Of a stretch of 27,279 nucleotides of DNA, positions 1 to 7,665 are shown piece after piece; within the stretch, counting starts at the first letter, position 1; each line of letters starts with the position of its first letter. The notes below the pieces were generated by a model, which did no database searches, had not been told where the DNA came from, and saw only the letters and a list, made by a program, of their open reading frames with translations. Source of the DNA: an uncultured Sediminicola sp. Its GTDB lineage: Bacteria > Bacteroidota > Bacteroidia > Flavobacteriales > Flavobacteriaceae. The position numbers and the translations under genes were made by a program. The stretch covers positions 1-27,279 of the forward strand of contig CALHVB010000094.1 in NCBI GenBank assembly GCA_938039345.1, in the 5' to 3' direction.

Positions 1-450
1 AATGCTACTAACTTTAATCAGGACATCAGCACTTGGAAAACAGGAAAGGTAACTAAAATGAATGCTATGTTCGCTAGAGCAAGTTCTTTTAATGCAAATA
101 TTGGTGGTTGGGATACTTCTAAAGTAACTGATATGAACACTATGTTTAGTAGCGCATTTAATTTTAACCAAAATATTGGTGGGTGGAATACTAGAAGTGT
201 AGAAAAAATGAACCTTATGTTTGGCTCTGCCACTTCTTTTAACCAAGACATTGGCAACTGGGATGTAAGCAAAGTTAATACTATGCATCAAATGTTTACT
301 GGTGCATCTTCATTTAATCAAGATATTAGTAATTGGAAAACAGGAAATGTAATTAGTATGTCTTTAATGTTTCAAAGTGCAAATGCTTTTGATCAAGATT
401 TAGGAAAATGGAACGTTAGCAATCTAGAACAAGCCATTAATATGTTTAGA
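1..450 (+). repeat. Six tandem 75-bp (25-residue) DUF285 repeats
   Basis: The reading frame is built of six consecutive 25-residue units beginning at nucleotides 1, 76, 151, 226, 301 and 376. Each follows the pattern xAxxFNxxIxxWxTSxVxxMxxMFx, with invariant Phe, Ile/Leu, Trp, Val/Leu and Met-Phe positions. This is the BspA-like DUF285 repeat common in surface proteins. The array is cut by the left edge, so its true copy number is unknown. The DNA copies have diverged, so it is an old protein repeat and not a recent DNA duplication. Confidence 0.9.
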
Positions 451-1140
451 TCAGATAATGCCATACTATCTACTAAAAATTACGATGCTTTATTAATTGG
501 CTGGAGTTCTCAAAATCGAAAACCTAATGTTGTTTTTGGTGCAGGTAAAAATACGTATTGCGCTGGTGAAAAAGCGAGAGAAAATCTAATTAACACATTT
601 AATTGGACTATTACAGATGGTGGTTCTAGCGCAACACAAATAGGTGATACTAAAACAGAAACTGTTAGTGATCTCTTTATATTTCCTGCAATTAATGGGA
701 ATAACCTAACTGGTAATGAAAAATACTACACAGGACCAAATGGTACAGGAACTGCATACAATGCTGGTGATATTATTTCTTTTTCCGATTTTAATTCCTA
801 CCCAGTTACTATTTATATTTACGATTCTTCTGGAGCTTCTTCAGATGAATGTTCTAATCAACAAAATTTTGAGCTAATAATAACCCAAGATGTTAATATT
901 CCTTCATTTTTTACACCAAATAATGATGGAATAAATGATACCTGGAAAATTAGTCAACAACGTGGATTAATAAGCATATACAATCGTTATGGAAAGTTAT
1001 TAAAACAAATGACTGCTGAAAATGGTGAATGGGATGGAATCTACAATGGTTCTTCTATGCCTAGCGGTGAATATTGGTATAAATTTACAAATAGCCAGAA
1101 TAATGAAGTTATTACAGGTCATTTTACTTTAAAACGATAA
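1..1140 (+). CDS. Repeat-rich secreted surface protein (BspA-like/DUF285) with T9SS type B sorting domain, 5' truncated
   Basis: This is the 3' part of a cell-surface or secreted protein; the frame is open from base 1, so the start and signal peptide lie outside the window. Six 25-residue DUF285 repeats (nt 1-450) are followed by a linker with Cys residues. Next comes an Ig-like/adhesin-type stretch (about nt 640-880, with the words LTGNEKYYTGPNGTG and AGDIISF). The last 80 residues or so (from about nt 895) contain FFTPNNDGINDTW, IYNRYGKLL, WDG and GEYWYKF. This is the gliding-motility-associated C-terminal domain (CHU_C/TIGR04131 type) that targets proteins to the type IX secretion system of Bacteroidota. 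Export across the outer membrane is therefore well supported. The ligand or role is unknown; adhesion is the usual guess for such repeats. It ends 49 bases before uvrB and is probably unrelated to it. Confidence 0.9.
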   Translation, partial: NATNFNQDISTWKTGKVTKMNAMFARASSFNANIGGWDTSKVTDMNTMFSSAFNFNQNIGGWNTRSVEKMNLMFGSATSFNQDIGNWDVSKVNTMHQMFTGASSFNQDISNWKTGNVISMSLMFQSANAFDQDLGKWNVSNLEQAINMFRSDNAILSTKNYDALLIGWSSQNRKPNVVFGAGKNTYCAGEKARENLINTFNWTITDGGSSATQIGDTKTETVSDLFIFPAINGNNLTGNEKYYTGPNGTGTAYNAGDIISFSDFNSYPVTIYIYDSSGASSDECSNQQNFELIITQDVNIPSFFTPNNDGINDTWKISQQRGLISIYNRYGKLLKQMTAENGEWDGIYNGSSMPSGEYWYKFTNSQNNEVITGHFTLKR

Positions 1141-1189
1141 TCCTTCAATAAAGTAGAAATATTTTATTCCTTATCCTTAAATTTACTGC

Positions 1190-3178
1190 ATGAAGTTTAA
1201 GGTAGTTTCAGAATTTAAACCAACAGGTGATCAACCCAATGCAATACAACAATTAGTAAATGGGTTAAATGCAGGTGAGCAATTTCAAACTCTATTAGGA
1301 GTAACCGGTTCTGGAAAAACTTTTTCTGTTGCCAATGTGGTAGAGCGCGTGCAAAAACCCACTTTAATATTAGCACATAATAAAACACTTGCCGCCCAGT
1401 TATATTCAGAATTTAAACAGTTTTTTCCAGAAAATGCGGTGGAGTATTTTGTTTCTTATTACGATTATTACCAACCAGAAGCCTATATACCAACCACAGG
1501 TACTTTTATAGAAAAAGACCTTTCTATAAACGAAGACATAGAAAAATTAAGACTTAGTGCTACCTCATCTCTCCTTTCTGGCAGAAGAGATGTATTAGTA
1601 ATAGCCTCTGTTTCTTGCTTGTATGGTATTGGTAATCCTGTAGAATTTCAGAAAAATGTAATTTCTATTCATAAAGACCAAGTTATATCTAGAACTAAAT
1701 TTTTACACCAATTAGTACAAAGCTTATATTCTAGAACTACAGCCGATTTTAGGAACGGAAATTTTAGAGTAAAAGGAGATGTTGTAGATGTATTTCCTAG
1801 TTATGCCGACCATGCTTTTAGAATCCATTTTTTTGGCGATGAAATAGAAGAAATAGAAGCTTTTGACCCACTTAAAAACAAGGTGTTAGAATTATATGAG
1901 CAGCTGAATATATACCCAGCAAATATGTTTGTGACCTCTCCCGATATATTACAGAACGCAATACACATGATTCAGGACGATATGGTAAAGCAAGTAGCTT
2001 ATTTTAAAGAAATAGGAAAACACCTAGAAGCAAAAAGATTAGAAGAGCGTACCAATTTTGATTTAGAAATGATTCGTGAACTAGGGTATTGTTCTGGTAT
2101 AGAAAATTACTCTAGATATTTAGATGGTAGAGAAGCTGGCACACGTCCGTTTTGTTTGTTAGACTATTTCCCTGATGATTATTTAATGGTGATAGACGAA
2201 AGCCATGTTACTATACCACAAGTACACGCTATGTATGGTGGCGACCGTTCTCGTAAAGAAAATTTGGTTGAATTTGGTTTTCGTTTACCTGCAGCCATGG
2301 ACAACAGGCCATTAAAATTTGAAGAGTTTGAAATGATTCAGAATCAGGTATTATATGTAAGTGCTACCCCAGCAGACTATGAAATGCAAAAGAGCCAAGG
2401 TGTTTTTGTAGAGCAAATTATAAGACCCACAGGTTTATTAGACCCTATTATTGAAGTAAGACCCAGCTTAAACCAAATAGATGATTTAGTTGAAGAAATT
2501 CAGGTACGTGTAGAAAAAGACGAACGAACATTAGTTACTACACTAACTAAAAGAATGGCAGAAGAATTAGCCAAATATTTAACACGCATAAATGTACGTT
2601 GTAGGTATATCCATAGCGATGTAGACACCCTAGAACGCGTAGAAATTATGCAAGATTTACGTAAAGGTATTTTTGATGTATTAATTGGCGTAAACTTATT
2701 ACGAGAAGGTTTAGATTTACCCGAAGTTTCTTTAGTTGCCATTTTAGATGCAGATAAAGAAGGGTTTCTTAGAAGTGCCCGTTCCTTAACACAAACAGTT
2801 GGTAGAGCAGCAAGAAACCTTAATGGTAGAGCTATTATGTATGCCGATAAAATTACCAATAGCATGCAAAAAACTATTGATGAAACGGAGTACAGAAGAG
2901 AAAAACAAATAGCCTATAATACTAAAAACAACCTTGTTCCTAAAGCGCTAAACAAAAGTTTAGATAATGCACTAACAAAAAACTCTGTTTCTGCGTATCA
3001 TTTTGAAAAAGAAGAATTAAGAGCCGCAGAACCAGATTTAGAATACCTTACCAAAGAACAACGAGAAAAATTGATACGAGACAAGCGTAAAGCTATGGAA
3101 AAAGCAGCAAAAGACTTAGATTTTATGCAAGCTGCCAAACTAAGAGACGAAATAAAAATGCTACAAGAACAATCTTAA
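1190..3178 (+). CDS. uvrB: UvrABC excinuclease subunit B
   Basis: DNA-damage recognition helicase subunit of nucleotide excision repair. It is loaded by UvrA, verifies the lesion and recruits UvrC. At 662 residues it is full length for the family. Visible motifs are Walker A GVTGSGKT (residues 37-44), the damage-probing beta-hairpin region with YDYYQPEAYIP (91-101), and the DEAD-like box DESH (336-339). Helicase motif VI appears as QTVGRAARN near residue 540, and a C-terminal UVR domain (about 620-660, QAAKLRDEI) serves UvrC/UvrA contact. The start is the ATG at 1190, giving the usual N-terminus (FKPTGDQPNAI). No clear promoter or Shine-Dalgarno sequence is visible in the 49-bp gap upstream. 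It appears to be monocistronic, converging on the small heat-shock gene. Confidence 0.97.
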   Translation: MKFKVVSEFKPTGDQPNAIQQLVNGLNAGEQFQTLLGVTGSGKTFSVANVVERVQKPTLILAHNKTLAAQLYSEFKQFFPENAVEYFVSYYDYYQPEAYIPTTGTFIEKDLSINEDIEKLRLSATSSLLSGRRDVLVIASVSCLYGIGNPVEFQKNVISIHKDQVISRTKFLHQLVQSLYSRTTADFRNGNFRVKGDVVDVFPSYADHAFRIHFFGDEIEEIEAFDPLKNKVLELYEQLNIYPANMFVTSPDILQNAIHMIQDDMVKQVAYFKEIGKHLEAKRLEERTNFDLEMIRELGYCSGIENYSRYLDGREAGTRPFCLLDYFPDDYLMVIDESHVTIPQVHAMYGGDRSRKENLVEFGFRLPAAMDNRPLKFEEFEMIQNQVLYVSATPADYEMQKSQGVFVEQIIRPTGLLDPIIEVRPSLNQIDDLVEEIQVRVEKDERTLVTTLTKRMAEELAKYLTRINVRCRYIHSDVDTLERVEIMQDLRKGIFDVLIGVNLLREGLDLPEVSLVAILDADKEGFLRSARSLTQTVGRAARNLNGRAIMYADKITNSMQKTIDETEYRREKQIAYNTKNNLVPKALNKSLDNALTKNSVSAYHFEKEELRAAEPDLEYLTKEQREKLIRDKRKAMEKAAKDLDFMQAAKLRDEIKMLQEQS

Positions 3179-3212
3179 AAAAGAATAGCACTCTAATTTC
3201 TTAGAATGCTAT
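3176..3212 (-). terminator. Probable terminator of the small heat-shock gene
   Basis: An imperfect hairpin has arms ATAGCA-C-TCTAA (3185-3196) and TTAGA-A-TGCTAT (3201-3212), loop TTTC and one mismatch. Read on the minus strand, the stem is followed by TTCTTTTTT (3183-3175), so it suits termination of hsp20. On the plus strand it is followed by CCCTTAACC, so it is a poor terminator for uvrB. Confidence 0.45.
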
Positions 3213-3265
3213 CCCTTAACCAACGTAACAAATCAACTATAATAACTCCTATGAGCTAATAATTT

Positions 3266-3691
3266 TTAATTTAAACTTATTAATCTTTTTGGTTTTGGTA
3301 GTGCCTCTTCCTTTTTCGGAAATGTAAACCTTAAAATTCCTTCTTCGTAAGAAGCTTTTATTTTTTCTTCATCTATTGTTTTGGGCAAAGTAAAAGCTCT
3401 TTTAAAAGCAGCATAACCAAATTCTCTTATAGCATAAGTTTCTTCAACTTTTTTCTCTTCGTGTTTTTCCTCCGTAGAGATAGTTAATATATTTTTATCA
3501 ATTTCAATTTTAAAATCATCTTTTTTTCTTCCTGGCACTAATAATTCTAATTCAAAATTAGTAGCCGTTTCTTTAGAGTTAACTGCTGGTATTTGCGCTT
3601 TAGGAGTTTGTATTCCTCCTAACCAATCTGTATTTAACAATTCGTCTATGATTGGATTTATTAAAAAACTATTTCTTTTTATAACATTCAT
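3266..3691 (-). CDS. Small heat-shock protein, Hsp20/alpha-crystallin family
   Basis: ATP-independent holdase chaperone that binds unfolding proteins in the cytoplasm. The 141 residues comprise a short N-terminal arm, an alpha-crystallin domain from about residue 38 to 130, and a short C-terminal tail. The family signature near the end of the domain is present as A-SYEE-GIL followed by FTFPKKE. FELELLVPGRKKDDFKIEI matches the first strands of the fold. The C-terminal I/L-x-I/L anchor may be LIS-L at the very end. It is divergently transcribed from the DUF1456 gene. The 189-bp gap between them holds two similar palindromic sites (3762-3772 and 3794-3804) that could control stress induction. 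No clean TAnnTTTG element is visible upstream. Confidence 0.95.
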   Translation of the reverse strand: MNVIKRNSFLINPIIDELLNTDWLGGIQTPKAQIPAVNSKETATNFELELLVPGRKKDDFKIEIDKNILTISTEEKHEEKKVEETYAIREFGYAAFKRAFTLPKTIDEEKIKASYEEGILRFTFPKKEEALPKPKRLISLN

Positions 3692-3761
3692 GATATCTAT
3701 TTTTATAATTAAACATTCTTGCTTAATTAATAGTCAAATCGTGTACCAAGCATAAAATAAT

Positions 3762-3804
3762 GACTTTTTGTCTTGTTTTAATTTTAATTTAATGACAAAA
3801 TGTC
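3762..3804. promoter_or_regulatory. Pair of AATGAC-N5-GTC palindromic sites between hsp20 and the DUF1456 gene
   Basis: Two copies of the same dyad occur with centres 32 bp apart: GACTTTTTGTC (3762-3772) and GACAAAATGTC (3794-3804). Both are preceded by AAT and followed by a T-rich stretch. The second is a perfect palindrome over GACA/TGTC. A lone half-site, AATGAC, follows at 3832-3837. The placement in a divergent promoter region next to a heat-shock gene suggests regulator binding. The regulator is unknown. Confidence 0.4.
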
Positions 3805-3880
3805 GTTTTGTTGATTTTTAAACTAAAAACAAATGACAGCAATAACACATTTATGGTAACTTGCACCAAAATATACACTT

Positions 3881-4246
3881 ATGACAAATAACGACATCTT
3901 TAAAAAGTTAAGAGTAGCTCTTATGCTTAGAGATGATGAAATAGTAGAAATTTTAAAATTAGTAGATTTAAAAGTTTCTAAAAGTGAATTAGGCGCCTTC
4001 TTTAGAAAAGAAGACCACCCTAACTATGTAGAATGTGGAGACCAAATCCTTAGAAACTTTCTAAACGGTTTAGTTATACACTACAGAGGAACCAAAGAAA
4101 ATCCTAAAAATCCAAAAGAGACTTTACCCAAACCTAAAAGCAATAGTAATTCCGATTTAAAAAAACCTAATTCAACACCTCCAAAAAGAGCTAGAGTAGG
4201 TTCTAAATCTGATGATTTTAAATATAAAAGCAAAAAAAAATCCTGA
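3881..4246 (+). CDS. DUF1456 family protein (single-domain YehS-like)
   Basis: The N-terminal 70 residues match the DUF1456 fold: MTNNDIFKKLRVALMLRDDE, then SKSELGAFFRKEDHPNY and ECGDQILRNFLNGL. E. coli YehS, as I recall it, carries two copies of this unit; here only one is present, most like the second. After residue 75 the protein changes to a low-complexity Lys/Pro/Ser-rich tail ending in KSKKKS, which could bind nucleic acid or simply be disordered. The function of DUF1456 is not established. The stop codon (4244-4246) lies inside the stem of a terminator hairpin. A nine-A run (4232-4240) encodes the last lysines. A degenerate TAACTTG (3857-3863) is the only promoter-like element seen upstream. 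Confidence 0.85.
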   Translation: MTNNDIFKKLRVALMLRDDEIVEILKLVDLKVSKSELGAFFRKEDHPNYVECGDQILRNFLNGLVIHYRGTKENPKNPKETLPKPKSNSNSDLKKPNSTPPKRARVGSKSDDFKYKSKKKS

Positions 4247-4266
4247 ACTTAGTTCAGGATTTTTTT
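4232..4266. terminator. Strong bidirectional terminator between the DUF1456 gene and sucC
   Basis: A perfect 10-bp stem AATCCTGAAC (4239-4248) / GTTCAGGATT (4252-4261) has a 3-nt loop. It is flanked by nine A on the left and six T on the right, so it works as an intrinsic terminator in both directions. It serves both converging genes and overlaps the last codons of the DUF1456 gene. Confidence 0.88.
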
Positions 4267-4288
4267 ATATAAAAGTTTGGTTCATTTT

Positions 4289-5479
4289 CTATGCTAAAAC
4301 AGCTTTTACTTTATCTGCTGCTTCTTGGAATTGCACTGCTGATTGTACTGCTAATCCAGAATCATCTATCAGTTTTTTAGCAATATCTGCATTGGTTCCT
4401 TGCAAACGCACAATAATAGGCACTGTAATATTCCCCATATTATTATAAGCATCAATTACCCCTTGTGCAACACGATCACATCTTACAATACCTCCAAAAA
4501 TATTAATAAGTATTGCTTTTACATTATCGTCTTTTAATATAATTCTAAAAGCTTCTTCTACCCTTTTTGCATCTGCTGTACCACCAACATCTAAAAAGTT
4601 AGCAGGATCACCACCCGCTTGCTTTATTAAATCCATAGTAGCCATTGCTAAACCAGCTCCATTTACCATACAACCAACATTACCATCTAAATCTACATAG
4701 TTAAGACCTAATGCTCCTGCTTCTACTTCAATAGGGTTTTCTTCTCGCAAATCTCTCATTTCTGCGTATTGCTTTCTTCTATACAAAGCATTATCATCTA
4801 TAGATACTTTTGCATCTACAGCCATAATTTTATCGTCAGATGTTTTAAGAACTGGGTTTATCTCAAACATACTAGAATCACTTTCTACATATGCTTTATA
4901 TAAATTAGCTACAAACTTGGTCATTTCTTTAAAAGCAGTACCAGACAAACCTAAGTTAAAAGCTATCTTACGTGCTTGGAAAGGTAATATACCAACAGCT
5001 GGGTCTATTTCTTCTGTAAATATAAGATGCGGTGTACTCTCTGCTACTTCTTCAATATCCATTCCACCTTCCGTAGAATACATAATCATATTTCTACCTG
5101 TACCTCTATTTAATAATACGGACATATAAAACTCTGATGTTTCACTATCTCCAGGATAATATACATCTTCTGCTACTAATACTTGGTGCACCTTCTTACC
5201 CTCAGCAGACGTCTGAGGCGTAATTAAATTCATTCCAATAATACTTCCTGCAATTTCTTCTACTTCTTTCAAGTTCTTGGCAAGTTTTACTCCTCCTCCT
5301 TTACCACGTCCACCAGCATGCACCTGTGCTTTTATTACATGCCATCCTGTTCCTGTTTCTTGTGTTAATTGTTTTGCTGCATCTACAGCTTCTTTAGCAT
5401 TATGAGCCACTATTCCACGTTGAATGCGCACTCCAAAACTTGCTAAAATCTCTTTTCCTTGATATTCGTGAATATTCAT
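4289..5479 (-). CDS. sucC: Succinate-CoA ligase (ADP-forming) subunit beta
   Basis: Beta subunit of the TCA-cycle enzyme interconverting succinyl-CoA and succinate with substrate-level phosphorylation; it works with SucD, which is not in this window. At 396 residues it is the normal family length. The N-terminal ATP-grasp domain is clear: MNIHEYQGKEIL, AQVHAGGRGKGGGVKLAKN for nucleotide binding, and FEINPVLKT plus DAKVSIDDNA for metal binding. The C-terminal CoA-ligase domain has NGAGLAMATMDLIK, GDPANFLDVGG and the conserved NIFGGIVRCDRVAQG. The start is the ATG at 5479, matching the standard MNIHEYQ N-terminus. A TATTTTTG element (5519-5512, minus) lies 32 bases upstream. The gene ends at the shared bidirectional terminator. 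Confidence 0.97.
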   Translation of the reverse strand: MNIHEYQGKEILASFGVRIQRGIVAHNAKEAVDAAKQLTQETGTGWHVIKAQVHAGGRGKGGGVKLAKNLKEVEEIAGSIIGMNLITPQTSAEGKKVHQVLVAEDVYYPGDSETSEFYMSVLLNRGTGRNMIMYSTEGGMDIEEVAESTPHLIFTEEIDPAVGILPFQARKIAFNLGLSGTAFKEMTKFVANLYKAYVESDSSMFEINPVLKTSDDKIMAVDAKVSIDDNALYRRKQYAEMRDLREENPIEVEAGALGLNYVDLDGNVGCMVNGAGLAMATMDLIKQAGGDPANFLDVGGTADAKRVEEAFRIILKDDNVKAILINIFGGIVRCDRVAQGVIDAYNNMGNITVPIIVRLQGTNADIAKKLIDDSGLAVQSAVQFQEAADKVKAVLA

Positions 5480-5511
5480 ATGTAAATTGTATTGTATCGT
5501 ATTTTGAACAA

Positions 5512-5519
5512 CAAAAATA
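5512..5519 (-). promoter_or_regulatory. Candidate -7 element of sucC
   Basis: TATTTTTG on the minus strand matches the Bacteroidota -7 consensus TAnnTTTG and lies 32 nt before the sucC ATG. No clear -33 TTG is found at the expected distance, so support is positional only. Confidence 0.45.
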
Positions 5520-5634
5520 ATAAACCAAAGCCACTTACCCTAATGAAAATATGTGCTAATAAAGATTAAATAATAAAAGTAACAAAATGCACTTTCTTTG
5601 TCCATTTTTAAGTATAAACCAGTATTAATACGTA

Positions 5635-5664
5635 AACAAAATGTTGCAAATAAAACATTTTGTT
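5635..5664. promoter_or_regulatory. Perfect 11-bp inverted repeat upstream of lysA
   Basis: AACAAAATGTT (5635-5645) is mirrored by AACATTTTGTT (5654-5664) across an 8-nt spacer. The half-site core ACAAAATG also occurs at 5582-5589. The dyad ends 28 bp before the lysA -33 element and has no following T-run, so an operator is more likely than a terminator. It lies between the divergent sucC and lysA promoters and could act on either. Confidence 0.45.
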
Positions 5665-5692
5665 GTATTTTGTATATTCCACATTTTTTTTC

Positions 5693-5723
5693 TTGCTCAT
5701 AATTATTAAGAAGGTTAGCTTTG
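5693..5723 (+). promoter_or_regulatory. lysA promoter, Bacteroidota type
   Basis: TTG (5693-5695), a 20-bp spacer and TAGCTTTG (5716-5723) match the Bacteroidota sigma-A consensus of a -33 TTG and a -7 TAnnTTTG. The expected transcription start, about 6 nt downstream, lies just before the ATG at 5742. This rules out the TTG codon at 5721 as the translation start. Confidence 0.7.
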
Positions 5724-5741
5724 CGTAAAATTATTGTTATT

Positions 5742-6986
5742 ATGAAGAATTCCGATTTATTACAAATAGCGAAAACATATGGAGACCCTGTATATGTTTA
5801 CGATTCGGAAAAAATAGTTTCTCAATTTAATAGGCTTACAAATGCCTTTAAAGGAGTTAACAATTTAAAATTAAACTATGCCACAAAGGCTTTATCTAAT
5901 ATTTCTATATTAAGACTATTTAATAGTTTAGGTAGTGGATTAGATACCGTATCTATACAAGAAGTACAGCTAGGTTTATTAGCTGGTTTTAAACCAGAAG
6001 ATATCATATTTACTCCTAATGGAGTTTCTTTAGAAGAAATTGAAGAAGCTTCTGCTTTAGGGGTACAAATAAATATAGACAACCTATCTATTTTAGAGCA
6101 ATTTGGAAGTAAACACCCAAATGTACCTGTTTGTATTAGAATAAACCCGCATGTAATGGCTGGTGGTAATGCAAACATTTCTGTAGGTCATATAGATTCT
6201 AAATTTGGTATTAGCATTCATCAAATACCACATTTATTACGCATTGTTGATGTTACTAAAATGAACATTAACGGTATCCATATGCATACAGGTAGTGATA
6301 TTTTAGATATTGATGTTTTCTTATATGCTTCTGAAATTCTTTTTGAAACTGCAAAGAACTTTCCAAATTTAGATTTTATAGATTTTGGAAGTGGATTTAA
6401 AGTTCCTTATAAAGAAGGAGATATAGAGACAAATGTTGAAGAATTAGGCGAAAAACTAACTAGCAAATTCAATTCTTTCTGTAAAGAATATGGCAAAGAT
6501 TTAACTTTGGCTTTTGAGCCTGGTAAGTTTTTAGTAAGTGAAGCTGGTTCTTTCCTAGCAAAAGTAAATGTAGTTAAACAAACGACTTCTACAGTATTTG
6601 CAAGTATTGACTCTGGTTTTAACCATTTAATACGCCCAATGCTTTACGGATCCACGCATCAAATATCTAACATTTCTAATCCTAAAGGTAGAGAACGTTA
6701 TTATTCTGTTGTAGGATATATTTGTGAGACTGATACATTTGCTAGCAATAAAAACATTACAGAAATTAGCGAAGGCGATATTCTTTGCTTTAAAAATGCT
6801 GGGGCTTATTGCTTTACTATGGCTAGTAATTATAATTCTAGATTTAGACCAGCAGAAGTATTATGGCATAAAGGAAAAGCAATCTTAATAAGAAAAACAG
6901 AAACTTTTGATGATATCATCAAAAATCAAGTAGATGTAAAAGATTTATTTGTTGCTCCTAAAAAAGAAAAGGCAATAGCTAAATAA
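5742..6986 (+). CDS. lysA: Diaminopimelate decarboxylase
   Basis: PLP-dependent fold-type III decarboxylase converting meso-diaminopimelate to L-lysine, the last step of lysine synthesis. It has 414 residues from the ATG at 5742. An in-frame TTG at 5721 is rejected because it lies inside the promoter. The PLP-binding lysine is in NYATKAL (K49). Other family motifs are HMHTGSDI, DFGSGFKVPY (PLP-phosphate glycines), FEPGKFLV, the RPMLYG segment, and the active-site CETD with G-AYC-FTMASNYN near the C-terminus. I cannot fully exclude a related carboxynorspermidine or arginine decarboxylase, but the motif set fits LysA best. It carries its own promoter and a strong terminator, so it is probably monocistronic. 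Confidence 0.93.
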   Translation: MKNSDLLQIAKTYGDPVYVYDSEKIVSQFNRLTNAFKGVNNLKLNYATKALSNISILRLFNSLGSGLDTVSIQEVQLGLLAGFKPEDIIFTPNGVSLEEIEEASALGVQINIDNLSILEQFGSKHPNVPVCIRINPHVMAGGNANISVGHIDSKFGISIHQIPHLLRIVDVTKMNINGIHMHTGSDILDIDVFLYASEILFETAKNFPNLDFIDFGSGFKVPYKEGDIETNVEELGEKLTSKFNSFCKEYGKDLTLAFEPGKFLVSEAGSFLAKVNVVKQTTSTVFASIDSGFNHLIRPMLYGSTHQISNISNPKGRERYYSVVGYICETDTFASNKNITEISEGDILCFKNAGAYCFTMASNYNSRFRPAEVLWHKGKAILIRKTETFDDIIKNQVDVKDLFVAPKKEKAIAK

Positions 6987-6997
6987 ATTAAAAATAC

Positions 6998-7024
6998 AAA
7001 CCCACTCTAACGAGTGGGTTTTTT
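6998..7024 (+). terminator. Intrinsic terminator of lysA
   Basis: Stem CCCACTC (7001-7007) / GAGTGGG (7012-7018) has loop TAAC. It is extended by AAA/TTT and followed by T residues to 7024. It lies 12 nt after the lysA stop. Confidence 0.88.
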
Positions 7025-7108
7025 AATACCTTATTTTATTGAAAATATTTTCGCAATCAATACGTTAGTTTTTATATAGTTATTAGACTATTATTATAAA
7101 TAATCCCC

Positions 7109-7645
7109 ATGAAAAAAATGAAAAACAGCATAATAAAATATACTTTACTATTATCAATTGGTTTTTTTAGCCTACATACGAGCGCGCAAGAAGTAGAGTG
7201 GATCTCTTTTAAAGAAGCCACTGAACTAGCTAAAACTGATACTACTCCAAAGAAAATTTTTATTGATATATATACTGATTGGTGTGGTTGGTGTAAAAAG
7301 ATGGATAGAGATACTTTCCAAAATGAAGAAGTGGCCAAATATATGTCTAAACATTATTATATGGTAAAATTAGACGGAGAAGGTGCTGAGCCTATAGAAT
7401 ACAAAGGAAAAACATTTAAATTTGTCCCTTCTGGCAGAAAAGGATACCATGAATTTGCAGCCGCTCTAATGAATGGAAAAATGAGTTATCCTACCACTGT
7501 ATTTTTAGATGAAGAATTAAATATGTTATCCCCTGTACCTGGATATCAAAAACCAGTTGCTTTTTTACAAATTGCAAAATACTTTGGAGACAATATACAC
7601 AAGGAAAAAGATTGGAAAACGTACGCTGCTAAATCAAATAATTAA
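7109..7645 (+). CDS. Exported thioredoxin-fold protein with CGWC active site
   Basis: This is a 178-residue protein with an N-terminal signal peptide: basic MKKMKNSIIKY, hydrophobic LLLSIGFFSL, and cleavage expected after TSA-Q near residue 27. A thioredoxin domain follows. The active site is DWCGWCKKMD (C59, C62), and the cis-Pro loop is SYPTTVFLD. It should act as a thiol-disulfide reductase or isomerase outside the cytoplasm; its partner is unknown. An in-frame ATG three codons later is an equally possible start. It stands alone between the lysA terminator and a convergent lipoprotein gene, with only 12 bases between the two stop codons. No standard promoter element was recognised in the 84-bp gap upstream. 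Confidence 0.9.
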   Translation: MKKMKNSIIKYTLLLSIGFFSLHTSAQEVEWISFKEATELAKTDTTPKKIFIDIYTDWCGWCKKMDRDTFQNEEVAKYMSKHYYMVKLDGEGAEPIEYKGKTFKFVPSGRKGYHEFAAALMNGKMSYPTTVFLDEELNMLSPVPGYQKPVAFLQIAKYFGDNIHKEKDWKTYAAKSNN

Positions 7646-7665
7646 AAATAACTTAACTTATTTTT
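7644..7665. terminator. Weak AT-only bidirectional hairpin between convergent genes
   Basis: AAAAATAA (7644-7651) pairs perfectly with TTATTTTT (7658-7665) around a 6-nt loop and overlaps both converging stop codons. It lacks G-C pairs, so it would be a weak terminator, but no better one is present for either gene. Confidence 0.3.

Noticed and set aside
2500..2865. Minus-strand 121-codon frame inside uvrB
   Set aside because: It lies wholly antisense to conserved UvrB helicase motifs and has no family features.
5721..5741. TTG start extending lysA by seven codons
   Set aside because: The TTG is part of the TAGCTTTG promoter element and would lie upstream of the transcription start.
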